Assembly (NCBI GenBank): GCA_008933995.1
Contig: WARS01000008.1
Span: 16,602,148 to 16,666,147 of the forward strand
Direction of reading: 5' to 3'
Source: Datnioides undecimradiatus
Taxonomy: Eukaryota; Chordata; Actinopteri; Lobotiformes; Datnioididae
DNA: 64,000 nucleotides
Within the stretch, counting starts at the first letter, position 1. Every line of letters starts with the position of its first letter. A program made the translations under genes and the position numbers. The notes beneath the pieces are model-generated. The model made no database searches. It had not been told where the DNA came from and worked only from the letters and a program-made list of their open reading frames with translations. Positions 1 through 10,340 of the stretch are shown in pieces.

Positions 1-213
1 GTCATTACTTTTCATGAAATGTAATGAAACCCGCTTCAAAACAAGGCATCAGACAAATGTTTGGGTAGGATGCAGGCCTAAAATTCAGGATTACTTTGGT
101 GCATGGTGTCACTCAATCAATCCGAAGCTCTCTGTTTTAGGCTGGAAGCAGTGCTGCAAAGTCTAATATGTCATTCTCCTCGTCTTTCCTCTGCTCTCCT
201 GAACCAAATGCAG
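1..213 (+). other. 3' end of a gpr4 intron with acceptor site
   Basis: No reading frame in this stretch resembles TM1-TM3 of GPR4; in particular no DRY motif is encoded. The last part is a typical acceptor: a pyrimidine-rich tract at about 171-200, a possible branch point (CTAAT, 163-167) and an AG at 212-213. Homology to GPR4 begins with the next base, with the split alanine codon G|CT restored by a phase 1 junction. The earlier exon(s) would lie left of the window. The alternative is that this copy is 5'-truncated and the AG is coincidental. Confidence 0.6.
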
Positions 214-935
214 CTGTCCTGGTCAGCGCTATGGTGTGGATCATTGAGATCGTTGCCAACTCTGCTCCTCTCTTTCACGACGAGCTCTTCCAGGATCGGT
301 TCAACCACACCTTCTGCTTTGAGAAGTATCCCATGCAGGACTGGGTGGCAGGCATGAATCTCTACAGGACTTTTCTGGGGTTCCTCGTTCCGTGGACAGC
401 CATGCTTGTTGCCTACCGCGGGATCCTGGCAGCAGTGCGCTGCAACGTCTCCACAGAGCGTCAGGAAAAAGCCAAAATCCAGCGCCTGGCTTTGAGTCTG
501 ATCCTGATCGTTTTGCTCTGCTTTGGACCTTACCACATCCTCCTCCTGGTACGGAGCATCATGTTTCTACAGAAGCCATGTGACTGCGGCTCAGAGGAGA
601 GTTTATTTGCAGCGTACCATGTATCGTTAGCGCTGACCAGCCTCAACTGCGTCGCCGACCCCATTTTGTACTGCTTTGTCAATGAAGGAGCTCGGCACGA
701 CGTGGGCCGAGCTCTATCAGCTTTACTGTCTGCAGCCTGCCACAGGGGCTCCTCTTCTTCACCATCGCACGCTGACATACTCAATGCTGGCTCGGTGACT
801 ATGGAAACGCCACTGTCAGCAAAGAAGCAGCCTTGTGTTTATGCCGAAGGAGGCAAGACAAACAGCTACAAGACAGAACTGGTGGCTCTAAAGGAGGAAT
901 GTCTGCAGATGACCATCCTCAGTGTCAGGAAGTGA
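214..935 (+). CDS. gpr4: G protein-coupled receptor 4, last coding exon (partial gene)
   Basis: This encodes a proton-sensing class A GPCR of the plasma membrane. Family members couple acidic extracellular pH to G proteins, notably in vascular endothelium. The exon covers the segment equivalent to human residues 134 to the end: the start of TM4, ECL2 ([11 protein letters not shown] then [10 protein letters not shown], with an N-glycosylation sequon and the cysteine expected to bond to TM3), TM5 ([10 protein letters not shown]), ICL3 ([10 protein letters not shown]), TM6 with CFGPYH, and TM7 with the DPILY form of NPxxY. Histidines equivalent to human H155, H165 and H269 are all present; the last two are implicated in pH sensing. 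The tail is serine-rich and ends ILSVRK before TGA at 933-935. The start is set at 214 by the acceptor AG and the homology boundary; an in-frame ATG at 168 falls in the presumed intron and is not a credible start. TM1-TM3 are outside the window. The assignment to GPR4 rather than GPR65, GPR68 or GPR132 rests on close similarity throughout ECL2, ICL3 and TM7. Confidence 0.93.
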
Positions 936-1369
936 CCTCTACCCGAAGCACACTGTAGGAGGCCAGCTTAACAGATGGAGAAAGCTCCTCAGACTGGCAG
1001 GGCTTTAGTCTTTTGGCCCGACAGGCTACAATCAGATTGAGTTCTGGGGTAATAGCTTCCAGCCAGAATGAGAACGAGATTGAGAGGCATATTGTCTGCA
1101 GGTAGAAGCTTGCACACTTGAAAACACCACTGTTGGGTGAAAGAAAAATTAAGAGAGGCGACTTTTCTTATAGCTCTCTTATCACAGGTTGGGTAAAAAT
1201 GTAATGTTTGACCCGATGGTGGCGAATGAGGATGGGTCTCGTTGTAAATCGAAAAGGTTTACCCTTTGTACCGTGACCGATTTTGGGCATCTCTACTTGT
1301 CTTACTGACTTCTCTGTCACTGATTTGGTTCTGCCTTCATTACATCAAGCCGTAGTCTGTCAGCCTCTG

Positions 1370-1665
1370 CACAGCTGAGGTGCATGCTAATGTTAGCATG
1401 TCAACATGCTAAATTATAAATGAATCCAGAGGCCAGCTGTGGCTAACAAAGACTTCGTCATTAGCTTCTGAGGTATCCTCGTGATGAAGCGTTGGACCAG
1501 AGGAGATTTTGACCTGTTGGTGGCGCTATGTGAAAAGTCAGGGGATCACCGAAGTCCTCAGGTTTCAGCATCACTAAACCATGAATGTTCGAACCAAACT
1601 CCATGCCAATCCATCCCGTAAGATGTACTAAAGTGTTGGACCAGACCACTGGACATCATGCAAAT
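1370..1665. repeat. degraded fish interspersed repeat
   Basis: The segment contains phrases I recognise from a very common perciform interspersed repeat: an ATGCTAATGTTAGCATG block with related inverted words at 1383-1412, then GTTGGTGGCGCTATG near 1516, AGTCAGGGGATCACCGAAG near 1538, and CCATGCCAATCCATCCC near 1601. I cannot name the family. The copy is diverged and has no visible terminal structure, so the ends are approximate. Confidence 0.55.
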
Positions 1666-4080
1666 TTGACAGAATGGATATTTGGACAATCCAGGATGAT
1701 TTCCTGCTCTTCTAGGATGAGTCGATGCAATATCTAAGAAGACATTCTTGAATATTTAAGTACAGTTATTTAAACAGACCAAACTCTGCACGGCTGAGTC
1801 CTGTAAGTGGTCTGACAGGAGACACCTGTGCATTCACACCCAACAGGACAAAGGGCGGATGCAGCGGTGCCATATCCGGATGCATCATTTTGAAATATGG
1901 AGGAAGAGCAGAAGATTCGAAAAGATTGTAGATTATTTGGTTCTTTGCTTCTTTGAAATGTCTTTACCATTTTATTAGTTTTTTGAAGGAAATAACGAAG
2001 CCTTATGAAGTACCTCAGCTCGTAAACTGTGATAGCAAGAAGGCTTAGAGCAGAAGTGTCTCTTATGTGATGTGAGCAATGATTTTTCTGTTTCTATCAT
2101 TATTTTTAACCGCAGACAGCGAAGAAACTCCACTGAGATGACAGAGAAAACCCTAAACCAAAGCCTTTTACTGCATTCATCTCAGTCTGAAAGCTCCCTT
2201 TCTCAGTTACTTTGGTGACATTGTGTTGACAGTGCTGCGTGGAGCCAAAAAAACTGTGTCATCGTGTGGTGAAGTGGATAAAATTATTAGTTTTTTTAAT
2301 GTGAGTGCATGCAGTAGTTGCCAGTAGTCCTTAAAGTACATTAACTTGCATGCTGGAGGTATAACATTTGATTTTCGTGGCCTCTTCACAGCCTACACTG
2401 AAACCATCCCGCTTTTAGTGAGGGCTACCCATAGTTGACCCGATACTGTTTACATTCCAACATTTGGACAGATGCCTTCAAACTTAAACTGTCCAGAACT
2501 TCCTAAATGAGTCACAGCAGACTGTATTTTGCATTTTCAGTCGTGTCTTTCAGATCGAACCTTTATCTTTCGAGTGTTTGTACCCTCCTCCTTGATGCAA
2601 GTGACACTGCTTTCTGCTAACAGTGCCGACTTTTACATGCACATTCGTTTCCCTGTAAAGACACAGTCAGTGGTGGACTCTGTCTTTCCTACGTTCAACC
2701 ATCTTCTTCTCATGGTCAGCATACTTCAGTCTTCAGTCTGTTCAGCAGCACGTTCCTCATTTCAAACGAGAACTGTTGGTTTTTCATTTGTGCACGCATG
2801 TCTACCCAAGCCTCGCAAACTGTTGGCTAGTTGGTTTGTTGCAATGCAGAGAGGTGTACGTAAACAGGGAGGAGGCTGCATGTTGCAAACGTGTCTTTAA
2901 ACCTGAATAATATCAGCTTACCCCACGTCATAATCGCAAAACACCACATCCGAGACAAACTGCATATGCTGTAATAACCCAAATCAAATTGGGAATATTG
3001 TCAAACCTGGAATGAGCGTGGTAAATTAATGAGCATGTAAATGTAGTCACTGTTTGTCATGTGTTGGGGAAACAGTGTCAAAAGCCCAATGAGGAAATGA
3101 ATTCATCTTTTATTGGTGGAGAGCGGCCATTGGCGGTACATGGTGGCATTCAAAACAGCGGTGTAACACTGATCTTCAGCGCCAGTGTTTAAAAAACGTA
3201 CATCAAGCATGAAGCCAGCTGTTGTTCATGCAGCTATAGCCAATGATTATAACCCGCCAACGTTTTGCCACATGTTGCGTGATAAAGACGAAATGCGCTG
3301 ATTAGATTTACCATGATTCAACGTTACAATGACATGAATGATCTTCTTTTTCCTAGCTGGCGGCTTGTTTTCATCCTGAATCCTACACCGAGTGACCAAA
3401 CAAAGCTGTTTTTTTAGCGACCACAGCTGGTGGGATCCCCAAACTTTACTGGCAGCTTCTACAACAGAACATAGAACAATGCACCTAAAATGAAGTATTA
3501 AAAAATGCAGAAAGGACGTAAAAGTCGGGGCAGAAGCATCATCAGCTTCTACGATGAAGTCGGCGTTCATCTCGCTCTCACTTTGCTCTTACCTGCAGTC
3601 CCAAAATTCTTATTTTTTACATTTTCTTTGACCGTTTTTGTGAATCAGTGGTAATACACATTTCATGAATTGTCCAGCTGTATGTGCATATATGCAACAC
3701 TGGCATGCAAACTGCCCCGGTTATGGAGCATTACGGCTCAAATACATCATGGTGATTTCGTGACGATAGCAGCGAGTGTCCCTGTTGCAGCTCCACTGGC
3801 CAACGATTATGTGTCAAGGATGAGAAATACTGTGGAAAATGTCTCAGTGATCCCCAGTAACACTGTTTTTTATGTCGTCTCAGCATGGAAGCGTTCCTCT
3901 GTTCGGTGCAATGATTGATTTTTGTTTTGCTTTTTGGTTTTTTGACACTTTCTGCTTGTTAGTGTTTCCGTAAATGCTGCTCTGTGTATCATTGCTTTGG
4001 TCGTGCATCTGTACGTCAGTCTGAGAGAGGAGGTACCAGGCTTCACAATGTGTATCGGTTCATCGACAATGTCAGTGAGA

Positions 4081-4086
4081 AATAAA
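4081..4086 (+). terminator. candidate gpr4 polyadenylation signal
   Basis: This is a canonical AATAAA, followed about 20-50 nt later by a TG/GTTT-rich stretch suited to the downstream cleavage element. It is the first AATAAA I see after the gpr4 stop codon. Confidence 0.4.
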
Positions 4087-4115
4087 TTATGCATATGAAG
4101 CTTTGTGTTTGCATG

Positions 4116-4137
4116 TGTTTGTTTGTTTGTTTGTTTG
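4116..4137 (+). repeat. (GTTT)n short tandem repeat
   Basis: About five uninterrupted GTTT units lie just downstream of the candidate poly(A) signal. Confidence 0.9.
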
Positions 4138-7100
4138 GCACCAACAGGCTGAAAAGGCTGCCTAGGAGCTGCAGCTGCAGATTCCTTTTACAAAATGCAA
4201 ATGAACTGAAGGTTTGGACAGTTTATCAGCACATTATCGCCATAATTTCACTCAGTTATAATAAAATTGCATGAACATCCACGACTGTCCACACTGCACT
4301 TTCCACAAAGGCTTCAAAACTGATTGAGTTCGACGTTCTTGTTTTGAGTTTTACCTTCAGACAGAGCCAACACGTTATCAGGCTAAACTTCTGAAAACTG
4401 CTGAAAACTGCTGCGACTACCCGCACCCCGGCGGCAGGTGTTTCAATTCGCCCCCAGGCGTTTGGCCATTCAGAAGAGCAATAAACACTTTGGGCTTTAG
4501 ACGGGGTGGATGAACCTTTGTACGAAGCACACTGAGATGTTAAACACAACCCAACCTGTGAATATCAGTGGGACAGTAGATCAAAAAACCTTTGCGTGTT
4601 GTTCTAAGTAGGTGTTTGCAACTCCTCCCGACAGATTGACCAAACCTGCAAACCTGTTTTTCCCAGGGTTATTTCAAGGCCATCTCCCGGTCCCAGTGCT
4701 GTATCTTCTTTTGGGAAACTCCTGTAATCTGGATATCAGTTTTGCATGTCTGGCTTCATCCAAGTTGCAAGATCATCACAATCATACAATCTACACGTGC
4801 AACTCAGCAAATCCAGGCTGTGCTAACGTGCACCAGCTGCTCCAAATCGAGAACTCTGCATCTCCTGGTGACAGATCGCTGTACTGCCCGGCGGTCGGAG
4901 CAGCTCTGGGATGCAGCCAGCACAAAGTCACCTTCTTCTCTCATCACTTCGTCCCGTCCTAGACTCCCAGAGCTGAGCAGCTAATGAACGACGTGAAGGA
5001 CACACTGTACCAAGTGCGAGTGCATCTCCGTGCTCGTGTCCATTTGTGTGTGCATGTGCATTTATCTTTGACAACGTGTGTGTGTGTGCGCGTCCTTTCC
5101 ATTGTTAGCCGGTACATCAGAAGGAACCTTATATTTACGGCCTGTCCTCGTGGAGGCGGGCACATTCCCTTTGCGTTATACAAGACAGCGACAGTGTGCA
5201 TGCGTAGGTGTGTGTATGGGAGAAAAGGGAGAAAGAGCAGAGCTGGAAATAAAAGATAAAATCAGCGTGTGCAGAGTGCGTTTCCATACATATGTGGAAG
5301 AAAAAGGCGGTGAAAGGCAGAGACTGCACACACATGCCTTTATGTTCTTGAGAGGGAAGGAAGGACATAACTCGCTCTCTCTGAGGGAACATTGTCTCTC
5401 GCCCTCTACGCTTCACTGCTCACCTCTGCTATAGGACTATATATAGCAGCTCACCAGAGGCCGCGCTGTCATTACCGAACGCTCACCTGATTATTGGAGT
5501 GATTTATTATCAGGTGAGGATACAGAAACACCTCCAGGACATAAAGGATGATTGGGCTCTTATTTTCATGGGATGTATTCAGATTTATTTCTGGCCCGAG
5601 TGCAGTTTAGGAGCCGAGGTAGAACCGGAGCGCACAGTTCTGCACTGCAAACACCCCATTCAATCACAAGGATTAAAACTCAGGAGGACAATTATCAGAT
5701 ATCTCAGCGGAGATCTCGTAACGTTTTAACTGCATTTACTGGTTTTACGGCAGAAACAAGCAGAAGCAATCGACCCACAAGAGTAATCATTAGTCGCAGC
5801 CTTTGACGTGGATTTGTCCGGGGGGTTGGCCACAAATTGAGATGAACTGTGAGTTTATCATGTTTATTCGCATGAAAAAGACGAAGAACGCAGCAGTCAA
5901 ACATCTGCTCGCTCCTCCAGAGCAAACCAGATCATTTTATGTTTAAGGATTTAACCTGCTTGCGATGAAAGATTCACGGAGAAGCTTTAACCATTCATTC
6001 AAGCACCTCGCACAAACGTGTTCTCAGACGTGACATAAATCCTTAATTCCTACTGAATGAACTCGGTCTACCTCTCTGTAGCACTGGTGAGCTGTTTATG
6101 CCTCCTACAACTGTGACCAATGTGACCCAGAATCCATTTTTAAGATGCGTGTTATAATCTAATTAGTAACTCATTCAGTCGTATTTCCATCCTGGCAGAG
6201 GAAGCAGGTCACCGGCTCCGGAGCAGCCCAGACAAACATGCGACGCGGCCAAAATAGACCCACGGGGGGCTTTTGGATGCGAGGCGAGTATCGTGAATTG
6301 TGCGGGAGGCGCAGAACAAAAGCGCAGATGTCTGACTGACAAGCGTGCAGGGGTTTTTTTTTAAGTGTTTTCGTGTTTTGGTGGAGGCGTTTCAGCGTCC
6401 TCGTGGGCTTATCGAAGTCTTTTTGGTTATGAAAGAGCAGCGGTTTGTTTAGAGGCACCACAGTGAGCATCACGGCAGGGTTTACGGGGTTTATTAGGAC
6501 GACAAATATGAGCTGCTGAGTTAATATTTAGGCCTAAAGAGACAGACTGAAGATAAGTTACGCTGAGTTTGTTTGGAAAGACGCAAACTTCCTGCAGGAG
6601 CTTTGCTTTCCCACCAAATATAAGGTTTTGACTATTCCAGAGTCACTCTTAATTCCCTTTTATAGTTCTTTATTATTGTACAAGCTTTGCATAATGTTCA
6701 GCATTGCATTGCAATGTATAATAGGCTTTAAATGTCTTTTAATTGTGCTTTTATCATATATATTCCATGTCATCTTGCTGCAGAAGGGACTTCCACCTGA
6801 ACTGAAATGTTAAATGACACTACAAACCCATGCATTGGAAAGCCAGCGTCAGACAACTGCGAGGTGTCATGCCATTAATCTTAGCTGCGGCGTAACAGCA
6901 TTGATAAATTAGGAAAATAAACGCTGACACGGACCTCGGCGCGACACGTCTGCTGCAAGATACCTGCAGCAGAGAGCGCGCCGGCTGTGCGGCCCTCAAA
7001 CAGGTGAAAACTACAATACAGCTGCGTTAAAAATGAGTAAAATCTGTTTTAAAATGAGTAAAATCTGTTAATATCGATCGCATGCCTCCAAACAGTCCAT

Positions 7101-7269
7101 AACCGAACGCTTAAACTGTTCAACATCTCCTCAGCAAACACAGCTGGCGTGCAACCGCACACGCTACAAAGATGGAGTCAGTGTACACAGTGATAAATGT
7201 GGATAAAAGGTGTGGAAGGTTAATTAAGGTTAGGGCAATGATGTGTGTGACTGTGGCAGGATCTATAAA

Positions 7270-7293
7270 AACACACACACACACACACACACA
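7270..7293. repeat. (CA)12 microsatellite
   Basis: Uninterrupted CA dinucleotide tract. Confidence 0.95.
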
Positions 7294-8197
7294 GAGCTGG
7301 TCTGTCCCATGTGAACCAGGCGAGGCGGTGTGCACACGTCACACTCCTCGGGAGCCTCTCAATAAACGCCACCACGTTTATTCAAATACTCCACACAGCT
7401 CTCATTATTCGCATCCGGAGCCGCTGCTCATTTGAAACACAAATCCGCGGCGGCTGAATCACGCGGAGCCTTTAGGTCCCGCGGTTTTGCAAATGGCCAT
7501 CCATAATTCATGTGCTCCGGGGCCCCGGTTGTGCTCCGAGGCCCGATTGTGCCCCTCGACGGTGGAGGCATTTGCATGATTGTGGGAATCTACAGGCGAG
7601 TGCACGAAGCACATTAACATCTGTGTCTTGATTTAGCGGCGTGTTTATTTAGCATTTAGCTAGTTTGTCTAACATTTAGCTAACACGCTGACAACTTAAA
7701 GCAGATACTCAGCGATTAGCATCTTAATTTTAGGGTCGTACAGTAAATGCTATTATTTTCTTATTCATGCTGAATAAAATAAAACTGCTAATACGGCGTT
7801 TTCCAGACAAACGGCAGCCATTTTTTTTATATTTGTGAGGACGCAGGACAAGTTTTGTATTTGATGTAGTCACTTACCAGCATCTAAAGCGAGCGAGAGG
7901 GACTACAGCAGAGAGCAAGGCTCCCTATCTGCTGGAGACAGCGGCGGCAGGACAACAGAAACAATAAAAAATCGCTCTGTATCTGCAGAAAAGGCCGAGG
8001 TATTTTTAAAGAGTGGGTGCTTCGACAGGAAAAAGTCCAAAGCCTCCATATATTCTTGCTGATTGCAGCTATAAACAGACTCGCGTCCGCGTCAAGGTGA
8101 AATTGCCTCTGTGAATTACAGTTTTCCCTCGCAGTATTGAGCGGTGAGTCACCGAGCGGCTGCAGTCTCGAAGATTCACAGGAGGTGGTGTCATGTC

Positions 8198-8206
8198 CTC
8201 TGTGTG

Positions 8207-8237
<31 letters not shown>

Positions 8238-8240
8238 TTG
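8198..8240. repeat. (TG)n microsatellite with TTTG interruptions
   Basis: Two perfect TG blocks are separated by a TTTG unit. Confidence 0.95.
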
Positions 8241-10084
8241 TTCAATCTCTGTGAGGACAAAGAGTTTGTATTTCTTTTTTGAGGACCATAAGAGGACTTT
8301 TGGTGCAGCCCTCACTTCTTCGGGACAGTTTTCTTTTAAAACACAGATCTACACACAGCTCCAGCGTTTTAAAGCCCCTAAAACTGAGGTTTTGGAAACG
8401 CTACTAAATGCATTTTAGCTGTTTCACTCCGGGTTAGCTTTGTTGTCAAGCAGAAGCTCCTGAAACGCAGCAAATCTGCTTTCCTATACATATATATGCA
8501 TAATATGCATTCATCATAAGCCACCTACGCAGGCTTCTGTGTCTGTGCAGGTTTCTCGTGCGTCACATGTTGTTATTTGATAAGATAAGAGGTGAAGGGA
8601 AATGAAACAATGGCTGTTTCTGCTTTAGCTTCATGAAGTCATAATGTTCTCAGGGCTGACTCACGTCTGCCGTTGAAGCTCAGTCATCGTCTCCTCCACC
8701 GGCTCGCTGCCTCCTCAACAATGAGCCTGAGAGGGAGAATAGAAAGCTGTAATACACAACGCATGTTTTCAGGACGGGTTGTGGAAACATTTTCTGCTTG
8801 TTTTCGGTGAAAAAGACATTTTATTTTCAGTATCTGCAGCTGCGTTAAAGTCAGAATCAGTGTTTAAACATTGTTTGTCGTCTGTTTATTCAAGTTAGAT
8901 CTGAGATTTGTCATCTTTGCTTGTCTTAGTGCCTGCATTTGTTCAGATATTGTGCACTGTGTTTGCCGCTTTAAAACAGTGGTTTACATGTTGACCGAGA
9001 CCGACACTAGACAACAAATTAGCATTTTTGACGAGGTAGTCAGAGGATTATAACATAGAAAACTTCAAGAAAACCATTGTTATTAATGCCACCAGGGGCT
9101 GTTGAGTGAGCTGCACCCAGTGTCCTGTTGCCCCATTTATACGCCACTGCTGCACAGGAGTGGAGGAGAGCGATAAAGCCCACGGGAACGTGTGTAAATG
9201 TCACATCCTCTACCCAGAAAAACTGTCCTTTACAGAAAATCTACGGGCTGTTATCGGCAGGTTGCTTAAGTTGCTTTGCTATCCATTTACATATTGACGA
9301 CACAAAGCAATTAATGTATATTTGAATATATTTTGCTTCACATACATTCATATAGTGCCTTAGCACAGCTTCCATTCCAGACTAATGGTGCTTTTAAATG
9401 ACTTGTGAACAAGTCAAATCAAAACCTCTTTGAATCTGAAGGCTTACATGAGAAAAACAGGTTCAGGACCAGGTTTTGTCTCCGACTTTCTCCTTCTGGG
9501 GGGTTTTTCACTGGTGAAAGAAGAAAAAAAGACTATCCGTACGTGAGGAAGAATGACTTCATTGTTAATGTTTGTGATCGGGGCTCCTCGTGACATTGTT
9601 ATGTCATTATCTCAAGACCTTATGACCTGGAAAACATATTTGACATCACATGCTTGTGCAACGTTAACGCCACTGTGTCTCTGTTAAATGTGAGAATGGG
9701 GATAAATTAAAAAAGGAGGAAGTGTGTCAACAAACTGGCACTGGTAGAGATGCAAAAGTGTACAAATACCACCGCTGTTACACGAGAACGTCACAGTCTA
9801 TCATACACACACAGTGGTCTGAAACACGGTTGACCAACTGAGGTTCGAATCGGGCAGCTTCGCAGTTGCAGCGCACTGAGCTACGAGCTTAAGGGAAACA
9901 TTATCACACTGGACTCTCTGCAATGTTCATGCTCATTCGTATGGTTCTTTAAACAACCACGCTGATGTGAAAACACAACAGGGGACAAGCTGAAAAGCCA
10001 CAGCTGCGACACAAACTAAACTTTTTGGTAATAAATTAATTAAAACATTCATATAATTTATTCCAAATCTTTACATAGCGACCG

Positions 10085-10340
10085 GAAATAAGAGAGGAAG
10101 TAGCGTGTCGCTTTAAGGACGCGGTTCAGCCACGTCACCGACATCAATTATTCAAATCAAGCGCGCGCGAGCTGCTCACCTGCGCCTAGTCCAGAGTGTT
10201 TACCGTCCCGTTAGCTTGTTTAGCTAGCGTCTCCTGAGCCGCAAAGTCCGACAGCAGACGATGTTTCAACATTTCCGGCCTCATCTTCCCTGTAAACCAG
10301 CTCGCGGACGAACTTCCGACGACGTTAACGAGGTGAGTCC
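10085..10340 (+). promoter_or_regulatory. CpG-rich promoter-like block with candidate first exon
   Basis: A short CpG-dense island stands out from AT-rich flanks. It carries an ETS-like CCGGAAAT (10082-10089), a (GC)n stretch near 10161-10169, and an ATG at 10261. That ATG opens a 24-codon frame (MFQHFRPHLPCKPARG...) running into a consensus donor GAG|GTGAGT, with the exon ending at 10332. This is what the 5' end of an unannotated transcript, or a distal nova2 5' exon, would look like. I do not recognise the peptide and found no matching downstream exon, so the coding reading is weak and the promoter reading moderate. Confidence 0.4.

Larger units (their letters stand above)
936..4110 (+). 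other. probable gpr4 3' UTR and flank
   Basis: Non-coding sequence follows the gpr4 stop codon. I found no canonical AATAAA until 4081; a variant ATTAAA occurs near 3497. A UTR of about 3 kb is therefore possible, but an earlier end at a variant signal cannot be excluded. Apart from the repeat at 1370-1665 the region is unique-looking, moderately AT-rich and has no frame with recognisable protein similarity. Confidence 0.4.
4140..10080. other. intergenic DNA without a recognisable gene
   Basis: No frame resembles a known protein, and frames of 60-140 codons here are scattered on both strands without splice or codon support. Contents are short tandem duplications (a 21-nt unit twice at about 7029-7070), (CA)n at 7270-7293, interrupted (TG)n at 8198-8240, and a tRNA-like fragment near 9838-9890 discussed as a finding. 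Confidence 0.6.
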
